The notes beneath the pieces are model-generated. The model was not told where the DNA came from, made no database searches, and worked only from the letters and a program-made list of their open reading frames with translations. DNA of 64,000 nt from Ferdinandcohnia humi_A (GTDB lineage: Bacteria; Bacillota; Bacilli; Bacillales; Bacillaceae_L), in NCBI GenBank assembly GCA_047608075.1, contig JBLKRX010000001.1, forward strand, positions 62,001 to 126,000, in the 5' to 3' direction. Shown here piece by piece: positions 58,322 through 64,000 of the stretch (within the stretch, counting starts at the first letter, position 1; each line of letters starts with the position of its first letter). The position numbers and the translations under genes are program-made.

Positions 58322-59179
58322 ATGAAAAATCTTAATCAACCTATGCATATGAATCAACTTATGTACAGTAACCAACCTATGGGCGCGATGTCTCAGCAGC
58401 CAGCAATGAATCCTAACCAAGTATATTTATCTCCCCAAGCCCTTCCGTACAGACAATATGCAACTGGACCAATAGCACATGGTCCTGGACCTAGGGCTGG
58501 CTATGGACCCGAGGAAATACCACCTGGAATGAATATGCCTCAAATGGGTTATCCAGGTGCAGTAAGTAACATACAAGGTGCTGGTTACCAATCCCCTACT
58601 TCACATCGTCAGCCTTTATTGGATGATGATGATGACTGTGGATGCGGATGTGGAGACGGAATGGATTATGAACAAAATGTTCCGGATTTTGGAACTGAAA
58701 TGGGACCTGGATACGGTCAACAAGCACCATGGGTTGGCCCCGGTATGTCCCCTGGGTTTGGTCCTCAAGCCCCTGGGTTTGGGCCTGATATGACTCCTGG
58801 TTTCGGACCTCAAGGCCCAGGATATTGGTCCGGAATGGGACCTGAGTTAGGGCCTGGTATGCCCCCTGGATTCGGCCACCAAACTCCTGAGTTCGGTTCC
58901 CAAGTGCCTAGGTTTGGGCCTAGTATGGGGACAGGATTCGTACCTCAAGCAGTTGGAACTGGTATGAATGGTGGTTTTGGAACTCAAGGTCATGGAGGTG
59001 GACCTGGTATGGCTGCTGGTCTTGAATCGCAAAACCTTGGACTTGGTTCCGGCATGCCTCGTGTATTCGGGCCACATGGTCCAGGATGTACTTGCGGAAC
59101 GGCATCACCTATTGGATTCGGTCCTAAAGGTCCTGGAATGGGATTTGGAGGGTTTGGACCCGGTGGATTAACGAGATAG
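58322..59179 (+). CDS. Gly/Pro-rich protein with GFGPQxPGFG repeats, probable spore coat component
   Basis: This 285-residue protein has a Met/Gln/Asn-rich start (residues 1-60), an acidic-cysteine stretch DDDDDCGCGCGDG (about 100-112) and then repeats of the type GPGMxPGFGPQxPGFG (about 130-230), ending with Gly-rich CTCGTASPIGFGPKGPG. The composition and cysteine cluster recall spore coat or exosporium proteins, but no family match is claimed. AGAGGA lies about 7 nt before the ATG. A terminator follows. Confidence 0.65.
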   Translation: MKNLNQPMHMNQLMYSNQPMGAMSQQPAMNPNQVYLSPQALPYRQYATGPIAHGPGPRAGYGPEEIPPGMNMPQMGYPGAVSNIQGAGYQSPTSHRQPLLDDDDDCGCGCGDGMDYEQNVPDFGTEMGPGYGQQAPWVGPGMSPGFGPQAPGFGPDMTPGFGPQGPGYWSGMGPELGPGMPPGFGHQTPEFGSQVPRFGPSMGTGFVPQAVGTGMNGGFGTQGHGGGPGMAAGLESQNLGLGSGMPRVFGPHGPGCTCGTASPIGFGPKGPGMGFGGFGPGGLTR

Positions 59180-59193
59180 GATATTTATACACG

Positions 59194-59223
59194 AAACGGA
59201 AGGGATCTAACCTCCTTCCGTTT
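59194..59223. terminator. Bidirectional terminator between coat-like gene and patatin gene
   Basis: A 10-bp perfect stem AAACGGAAGG / CCTTCCGTTT with a 10-nt loop lies between convergent genes. It is followed by TTGTAC on the plus strand; on the minus strand it is followed by CGTGTATAAATATC. Confidence 0.65.
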
Positions 59224-59237
59224 TGTACATAGAATAT

Positions 59238-60089
59238 TTATGACTTTAACCATTCTAGAAAACTGCCCGACAATGAACTTGCATCTTGATAACCTTGCTC
59301 GTACAGCTTTGATAGCTTTATGGGATTTCGTTCAATTCTACCTACTTCAAGTGGGGTAGAAGGACTAAATACAAAAACTCGACCAGCCTTTTCCTCCTTA
59401 TCAAGATACGAAATCGTGTCATTGTAGGTTTGGTACCGTTCCTCCATCACTCTGGCAAGGAGAGGATATTCTTTATATTTCTTTTTAACAACCCATGTCA
59501 TATTGGACTTCTTCTTTGTGTAACCACGGTTTCTTGTTAAAATAACAATATTTTTTTCATTACCGTCACTTTGTGCTTTTTGTAACGGAATGGGATCTGA
59601 TATTCCACCATCTAATAGCTTTTTCCCTTTGAATTCTATAATTGGTGCTATGAAGGGTAGAGAACTTGAAGCTCTAATAACAGTAAGGATATCTTTTCCA
59701 TAGTCCTCTTTTTTAAAATATACTGGTTCACCGGTTTCACAATCTGTTGTACCGACAACAAATTCTTCTTTTGATTGGTAAAATGAATCATAGTTAAATG
59801 GTACGTGTTTATTAGGGATTTCATCGAAAATAAAATCCATTCCAAAGATTTGTTTATGTTTTATAAAATTTCTTACTGATAAGTAATTTGGATGATTTAC
59901 ATAATCTATATTAACAGTACGGTTTCTCCCTTTTTGACGGGATAAATAAGAAGCAGCCATGCATGCCCCCGCAGACACACCAATTACATAGGGAAAATAC
60001 AAGTCCTGTTCCATAAAATATTCGAGAACCCCAGCAGTATATACTCCTCTCATTCCTCCACCTTCTAAAACTAAACCAACATTATTCAT
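59238..60089 (-). CDS. Patatin-like phospholipase (RssA/YjjU type)
   Basis: This 283-residue protein has the patatin oxyanion loop LEGGGMRGVYTAG (8-20), the nucleophile motif GVSAG (Ser39) and the catalytic aspartate in LDGGISDP (Asp160). Such proteins hydrolyse acyl esters of phospholipids. It is cytosolic, with no signal peptide. It is a single gene with its own promoter region; a GAGA-type box precedes the ATG. The substrate is unknown. Confidence 0.88.
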   Translation of the reverse strand: MNNVGLVLEGGGMRGVYTAGVLEYFMEQDLYFPYVIGVSAGACMAASYLSRQKGRNRTVNIDYVNHPNYLSVRNFIKHKQIFGMDFIFDEIPNKHVPFNYDSFYQSKEEFVVGTTDCETGEPVYFKKEDYGKDILTVIRASSSLPFIAPIIEFKGKKLLDGGISDPIPLQKAQSDGNEKNIVILTRNRGYTKKKSNMTWVVKKKYKEYPLLARVMEERYQTYNDTISYLDKEEKAGRVFVFSPSTPLEVGRIERNPIKLSKLYEQGYQDASSLSGSFLEWLKS

Positions 60090-60314
60090 TTCTGTTTCTC
60101 TCCTTATCTCTACCTACATTTTTACTATAATTAATTTTGAAATTGTTGTCACATCATTTACAAATTCTGAAAATAATAACACAAATCTACTAAAAAACCT
60201 TTACGTCTTCATAAAAGTAAGGCAAAATATTAATTAATTGTATATTTGGAAAAATAGTGAAGCTAATAAGTACTATACTTATAGATTCATTGAAGCAAGG
60301 GAAGGATGAGGAAA

Positions 60315-60494
60315 ATGAAAATCGCTTCTATTGGGGATATCATTGAATTTAAAGAAGGACTTAAAGGAATCGTTGAAAAGGTAAACGAAAACTCGGTAAT
60401 TGTTGATCTAACATATATGGATAATTATAGAGATCTAGATTTAGAGAGAAGAACTGTTGTAAATCATAAAAACTATCGAATTATTGAGGCATAA
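60315..60494 (+). CDS. DUF2187 (YkvS-like) small protein
   Basis: This 59-residue protein starts MKIASIGDIIEFKEG and continues KGIVEKVNENSVIVDLTYM, the typical DUF2187 small beta-barrel pattern (KOW-like). B. subtilis YkvS belongs to this family; function is unknown. The ATG at 60315 with GGATGAGG upstream and the family-type N-terminus is preferred over 60306. Confidence 0.85.
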   Translation: MKIASIGDIIEFKEGLKGIVEKVNENSVIVDLTYMDNYRDLDLERRTVVNHKNYRIIEA

Positions 60495-60505
60495 AACCAT
60501 ATAGT

Positions 60506-60533
60506 AAAGGGCTGACGATTTGTTCAGCCCTTT
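60506..60533. terminator. Bidirectional terminator between ykvS-like and rarD genes
   Basis: AAAGGGCTGA / TCAGCCCTTT is a perfect 10-bp stem with an 8-nt loop, followed by TTATTTA on the plus strand and by ACTATATG on the minus strand. It sits between convergent genes. Confidence 0.8.
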
Positions 60534-60540
60534 TTATTTA

Positions 60541-61482
60541 CTATGCACCTAACGACTTGTTCTTAGGAAACTTAGGTTGTATCGCTGTTAATAACTTCGT
60601 TTTAGAGAACGAGTAGATTAATAATGCAGTCCATATACATACAAAAGTTAGCAAATGGGCCTTTGTAAAATGCTCATGATATAGAAATACACCTATTAAC
60701 AAGCTAATAGTTGGAGCGATATATTGAAGAATACCAACCATTGACAGTGGGATTCTATTTGCCCCTGATGCAAACCATAGTAAAGGAAGTGCCGTTGCAA
60801 TGCCAGCACCCAGTAGCAACAGTTTCACGTCAAATGGAGCAACTGAAAATGAATCCACTCCTCCACGATACAACCAAGCCAAATAAATGAGCGCAATTGG
60901 TGCAACCACCATTGTTTCCATTGTCAGACCAATCAATGAATCTAGCTTCGTCAGTTTTTTCGTTAACCCATAAATGCCAAAACTTATTGCCAGAATGAAT
61001 GCAACCCACGGGAAACTACCGTATTGAACTGTAAGTATTAATACACCTATTGCTGCTAGAATAAAAGATATACCTTGCCAAAATAAAAGACGTTCTTTAA
61101 GTACAAGAATACCAAGCAGCACGCTTACTAATGGATTGATGTAGTACCCAAGACTTGCCTCGATAATGTGATCGGAATTAACAGCCCATATATATGTAGC
61201 CCAGTTAATACTTATTAAAACAGAGGAGGCTACTATACCAAACAGTTTTATCTTATTACTAAATATTGCTTTCAGATTACTTAGTAAAAGCTTTACTTTA
61301 TTTGATACTAAAATAAGTCCTATCACAAACACAAGTGACCAAAGAATTCGGTGAGCTAATATTTCAACGGGTGAAATATGATCTAGTAGCTTCCAATATA
61401 AAGGTAATACACCCCATGCAATATAGGCGACCGCAGTATACATGACGCCTATCTTATATTCCTTCATTTCTGTATTACTCAT
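60541..61482 (-). CDS. rarD: RarD-type EamA transporter
   Basis: This 313-residue protein has about ten hydrophobic segments in two EamA repeats. The start AYIAWGVLPLYWKLLDHISPVEILAHRILWS is the RarD signature (split here around residues 16-46), and GIATALPLLWFASGANRIPLS follows in the second half. RarD-like permeases export or import small metabolites, the substrate being uncertain. GAGGGG precedes the ATG. Confidence 0.9.
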   Translation of the reverse strand: MSNTEMKEYKIGVMYTAVAYIAWGVLPLYWKLLDHISPVEILAHRILWSLVFVIGLILVSNKVKLLLSNLKAIFSNKIKLFGIVASSVLISINWATYIWAVNSDHIIEASLGYYINPLVSVLLGILVLKERLLFWQGISFILAAIGVLILTVQYGSFPWVAFILAISFGIYGLTKKLTKLDSLIGLTMETMVVAPIALIYLAWLYRGGVDSFSVAPFDVKLLLLGAGIATALPLLWFASGANRIPLSMVGILQYIAPTISLLIGVFLYHEHFTKAHLLTFVCIWTALLIYSFSKTKLLTAIQPKFPKNKSLGA

Positions 61483-61656
61483 GTAGCGTACCCCTCATCT
61501 CACTTCAATATTACGTTTCTTTGTATATTATATTTTCGATTTCCGAAATATACAATTAAAATGATTTGGAAATTGGGGAGTGGCTATTTGTAGCATTGTG
61601 CCCTTCCATTAAGTTTCTTTTTTCAAGCATATTCCTTGGCCTAACCAACAAAAATA

Positions 61657-61678
61657 CCACAGCTAGACACAGCTATGG
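61657..61678 (-). terminator. Intrinsic terminator after the ferritin-like gene
   Basis: CCATAGCT / AGCTGTGG (8 pairs, one wobble) on the minus strand is followed by TATTTTTGTTGG. Confidence 0.75.
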
Positions 61679-61685
61679 TTATAGT

Positions 61686-62186
61686 TTACCTTAACCTTCC
61701 AATATGAAACCCAAACCGGGTTGCATGCTCAATCTCATCCGTCATTGCATGGAAAAAGACATCTCTTATTAATTGATCATTTGATAGTAAGTATGAATTC
61801 CTGTAGTCTTCATATGCTTCTAATTCATCGTTATAAGCTTTAAGTAACCCATCTTCAAAAGAGTCAAATTGTTTTTTTTCGTATCTAAAGACTGGTTGAT
61901 TTCCTGTTAATTGGATGTACAGGTTAATAAACTTTCGTAAGTGATCCTCTTCGTCCGCAAGTGCATGAAGAACATCTTCTTTACTGCTTTCATCAGGAGC
62001 CATTTCAACTAATCTTTTATAAAAATCGATTGCCTGTGACTCGCCTTTTATACCTCTCATAATGCCATCTAGCACCTTTTGAAAGGCTCCTACATATCCT
62101 TGATTCATGGTACTCCTATTCACCAATTGCTGGCGCATAGACTCATACGGGTAATAATACCCTTGATAAGAACGATTTTGGTACAA
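61686..62186 (-). CDS. Ferritin-like domain protein
   Basis: This 166-residue protein begins with a Tyr/Gln-rich segment (residues 1-25), followed by a four-helix ferritin-like domain. The spaced Glu/His pattern (ESQAIDFYKRL, ADEEDHLRKF, DELEAYEDYR, DEIEHATRF) looks like a di-iron or mini-ferritin site. Similar Bacillus proteins are associated with sporulation. The start is TTG at 62186, placed 8 nt after AAAGGAG; the GTG at 62195 sits on that box. Confidence 0.75.
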   Translation of the reverse strand: MYQNRSYQGYYYPYESMRQQLVNRSTMNQGYVGAFQKVLDGIMRGIKGESQAIDFYKRLVEMAPDESSKEDVLHALADEEDHLRKFINLYIQLTGNQPVFRYEKKQFDSFEDGLLKAYNDELEAYEDYRNSYLLSNDQLIRDVFFHAMTDEIEHATRFGFHIGRLR

Positions 62187-62261
62187 TGCACACACTCCTT
62201 TCTCGACTGCTTCATTCTATGTGTATGAAAAGAGAGTGTGCATTTGCCCGCAAATTTATGC

Positions 62262-62390
62262 TTATTTACCTTTTACTTCATTATGCTTTGTTTCAGCTAA
62301 ATCATTACCAAAGTCCCTATCAGTTCCGATAGCATCAGAGGCTTTTTTCACTTTTGTTTGTTGATTTTTATGACTATCCCGTCTTGGCAT
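62262..62390 (-). CDS. 42-residue hydrophilic protein
   Basis: A short, charged ORF beginning MPRRDSHKNQQTKVKKASDA, with AGAGGTG before the ATG. Its ribosome binding site overlaps the end of the preceding 41-residue ORF, so the two are co-transcribed. The composition is like minor small acid-soluble spore proteins or sporulation peptides; no family is claimed. Confidence 0.6.
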   Translation of the reverse strand: MPRRDSHKNQQTKVKKASDAIGTDRDFGNDLAETKHNEVKGK

Positions 62391-62402
62391 TCGATTCACC
62401 TC

Positions 62403-62528
62403 TTATTCCTTAGGATTTTTACCAGCTTCATCTGCTAATTGATCAAATGATTTTACTTTTCCATGAGGGTTTTGTGATTGTTTTCTAACAGTCCATTGTC
62501 TCTCTTGCTGACGTTTTGATTGTGACAT
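62403..62528 (-). CDS. 41-residue hydrophilic protein
   Basis: A short ORF beginning MSQSKRQQERQWTVRKQSQN, then PHGKVKSFDQLADEAG. AAAGGAG lies 8 nt before the ATG. It is followed 12 nt later by the 42-residue ORF. Such short Lys/Gln-rich proteins are common in sporulating Bacillaceae; a family number (possibly DUF6254) is a guess. Function is unknown. Confidence 0.6.
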   Translation of the reverse strand: MSQSKRQQERQWTVRKQSQNPHGKVKSFDQLADEAGKNPKE

Positions 62529-62643
62529 TTTTCATTCTCCTTTCGAAAATATCATCCTTAGCTTAAGTAGCATTCATTTATTTATTCTAAAAAATATATA
62601 GAAATGATAAAATGGCAACGACATAGTAGAAATGAGGAATAGT

Positions 62644-63243
62644 ATGCAAAAATCATTTTATATTCTATTTTTCCTTGCCCATCTCTTTCTTTTGATAAGC
62701 TTTCAATCTCCACTCCCATTCTGGATTATTTTTTCACTTTCGTTTCTGATTTTAACAATCCTTGCAACTATTTTTGGTACATATGAATGGAAATATTTTT
62801 CGATTCCTAAAGTAAGTCTCTCCATTGTTTCTGGATTGATAATGTATGGTCTCTTTTTTATAGGAAAATCAGTTTCCTCTATGTTATTCCCTACCCTTCT
62901 TGGTGATGTGGCGGTACTTTATGACAAAGTTAAACCCACATTATTTTTGCATTATCTGTTACTTTTTATCATTATTATTCCTGGTGAAGAACTTTTTTGG
63001 AGAGGATTTATACAAAAAAAGCTTGAGGCTGTTCTTCAAAAAAAGAATTGGGTAGTATTTGTATCTGCGTTGTTGTATACGTCCGCAAATTTATATACAT
63101 GGAACCCTTTGTTCTTACTTGCGACTTTTGTTGGAGGAATCATCTGGGGAGGACTGTATATGTGGAATCGCAATATAATCCTTACAATACTTTCACATCT
63201 TGTGTTTAATCTCTTTTTTCTTGTTTTACTTCCATTGTTTTAG
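62644..63243 (+). CDS. CPBP family intramembrane metalloprotease
   Basis: This 199-residue protein has six to seven hydrophobic segments and the CPBP (Abi) motif GEELFWRGFIQ (EExxxR, around 117) with later His/Asn-containing segments SANLYTW and ILSHLVFNLFF. Such proteins are membrane proteases of the CAAX type, linked in other systems to bacteriocin self-immunity or processing. The ATG at 62644 with GAGG is preferred to 62632. Confidence 0.85.
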   Translation: MQKSFYILFFLAHLFLLISFQSPLPFWIIFSLSFLILTILATIFGTYEWKYFSIPKVSLSIVSGLIMYGLFFIGKSVSSMLFPTLLGDVAVLYDKVKPTLFLHYLLLFIIIIPGEELFWRGFIQKKLEAVLQKKNWVVFVSALLYTSANLYTWNPLFLLATFVGGIIWGGLYMWNRNIILTILSHLVFNLFFLVLLPLF

Positions 63244-63261
63244 CTATCAGGAGGAATACAA

Positions 63262-63342
63262 TTGGGAAAATTTTCAAAACTAAAAAAAGAAACCAAAAAA
63301 GGTAAATACGCCTTCTTAGATTTCAGTTTAGATCTTTTCTAA
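63262..63342 (+). CDS. Possible 26-residue peptide after the CPBP protease gene
   Basis: A TTG-started ORF, MGKFSKLKKETKKGKYAFLD plus 6 residues, has a good AGGAGG box 8 nt upstream and begins 18 nt after the protease stop. Its Lys-rich start and aromatic end could suit a short peptide acted on or tolerated by the protease, but this is speculative. Confidence 0.35.
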   Translation: MGKFSKLKKETKKGKYAFLDFSLDLF

Positions 63343-63387
63343 GTTCTAGAACTTGTTTTTTTGCCATTCCGTATTTTATTTTATCTC

Positions 63388-63439
63388 CTAAAAGGATTAG
63401 GTAAATTCATATGGGAGTTCTTTACCTAATACCTTTTAG
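63388..63439. terminator. Long hairpin overlapping the end of the YkvI-type gene
   Basis: CTAAAAGGATTAGGTAAA (63388-63405) pairs with TTTACCTAAT-A-CCTTTTAG (63421-63439) with one bulge. The right arm contains the stop codon of the minus-strand gene. No long T tract follows, but the stem is strong, and it may stop transcription from either side. Confidence 0.55.
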
Positions 63440-64000
63440 GCAGGTTTTTTATGGGTCTTGCCAATAACACTACTAGTATAAGACTCACATATCCAAACAA
63501 TGGGTATAAAAAAGAAATGAGTGAACCGTAGCCTAACTGGCTAATAAAATAAGCTATGGTCAAGATTCCTGTTACAATAAGGAGTGAAGGCACCTTCACC
63601 ACGTTTCTTATTTGTCTTTCCAGACCAAAAAGATTACCAATAACAGATGTAAATATTTCCCCGTAAATTACAAGGATGTACAGCCAATAGAATGTAAACA
63701 TAAAATTCTTCATAACCTCAGCCATAGGAATTTCATAGTTTTCAACATTTGGGAGTGCCGATAAAGAGATGTGACTCGTGATCAGTATCAAGCATAGAGA
63801 TCCTCCCCCAATAAGGCCACCCCATTTTACTATTTTTTCATCTTTCATCTCTTTAGCAAGCGGTACAAGTACAGGCATTGCCATTGCTAGATTGAAAGCT
63901 GAATATAAAAAAGGAGAAATAAGCCATTTGAAACTTCTGGCTCCCTCATCTGTAACATATAGAATATTTGTTGGTTCCCTATAAGCTACTTCAATAACCA
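63426..64000 (-). CDS. YkvI-like membrane transporter (N-terminus missing)
   Basis: The frame is open from the stop at 63426 past the right edge, giving 191 codons of a larger membrane protein. About five hydrophobic segments are visible, with FLYSAFNLAMAMPVLVPLA and YWLYILVIYGEIFTSVIGN. It resembles YkvI-type membrane proteins (LeuT-like fold, about 350 residues in B. subtilis); substrate is unknown. The methionine at 63884 lies inside the conserved segment and is not the start. Confidence 0.75.
   Translation of the reverse strand, partial: VIEVAYREPTNILYVTDEGARSFKWLISPFLYSAFNLAMAMPVLVPLAKEMKDEKIVKWGGLIGGGSLCLILITSHISLSALPNVENYEIPMAEVMKNFMFTFYWLYILVIYGEIFTSVIGNLFGLERQIRNVVKVPSLLIVTGILTIAYFISQLGYGSLISFLYPLFGYVSLILVVLLARPIKNLPKRY

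Noticed and set aside
58181..58420. 79-residue minus-strand ORF
   Set aside because: It overlaps the start of the Gly/Pro-rich gene and the palindrome-bounded element, and has no ribosome binding site.

Overview
The window looks like chromosomal DNA from an endospore-forming member of the Bacillaceae. It is AT-rich, with strong AGGAGG-type ribosome binding sites and frequent TTG/GTG starts. It carries spore genes (an alpha/beta-type small acid-soluble spore protein at 48780 and a GerPA/GerPF-like germination protein at 49825) and many B. subtilis-type families (RocB, Ald, YsfBCD, YtrAB, MhqR, YkvS, YkvI). The species cannot be named from the sequence. No tRNA, rRNA, prophage, transposase or CRISPR array was seen.

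Region 1 (1-19480) is mostly minus strand and is dominated by a reductive pyrimidine catabolism locus. In transcription order it runs: nitrilase-type beta-ureidopropionase, dihydropyrimidine dehydrogenase subunits PreT and PreA, dihydropyrimidinase, an NCS1 permease and two small unknown proteins. After a PucR-type regulator come (methyl)malonate-semialdehyde dehydrogenase, an omega-aminotransferase, alanine dehydrogenase, an M20-family N-carbamoyl amidohydrolase and a RocB-like peptidase. Together these can take uracil or thymine to beta-alanine (or beta-aminoisobutyrate), then to the semialdehyde and acetyl- or propionyl-CoA, with alanine recycled to pyruvate. A nearly identical 21-bp palindromic element lies before the aminotransferase (7312) and before the ureidopropionase operon (19354), and a catabolite-repression (cre) match lies at 19392.

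Region 2 (19480-31300) holds a secreted acidic DUF5667-like protein, tRNA 2-selenouridine synthase MnmH, a Gly/Tyr-rich coat-like protein, a CdaR-GlcD-GlcF glycolate oxidation unit, a polyhydroxyalkanoate synthase pair (PhaR-like/PhaC) followed closely by a cytochrome P450, and a YdcF-like membrane protein.

Region 3 (31300-42850) contains a two-gene AddAB-like helicase/nuclease, a DUF1648 membrane protein, a lipoprotein, a YtrA-YtrB-permease ABC operon with a clear YtrA-type operator, and an M29 aminopeptidase.

Region 4 (42850-50200) opens with a 1.56-kb non-coding array of thirty 52-bp direct repeats between two convergent genes. It is followed by an ABC-F protein whose leader has the layout of a drug-responsive transcription attenuator (promoter, two small upstream ORFs, antiterminator strand, terminator). 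Then come a GGDEF protein, a COG0523 GTPase and small spore-associated genes.

Region 5 (50200-64000) has ordinary Bacillaceae genes: a second ABC-F, nucleoside hydrolase, LysM cell wall hydrolase, aldehyde dehydrogenase, stand-alone GTP cyclohydrolase II, an MhqR-like repressor with a perfect operator, a Gly/Pro-rich coat-like protein, patatin, DUF2187, RarD, a ferritin-like protein, two very small proteins, a CPBP protease and a YkvI-type membrane protein cut by the right edge. Two palindrome-bounded intergenic elements (53637-53741 and 58154-58290) look like dispersed repeats.
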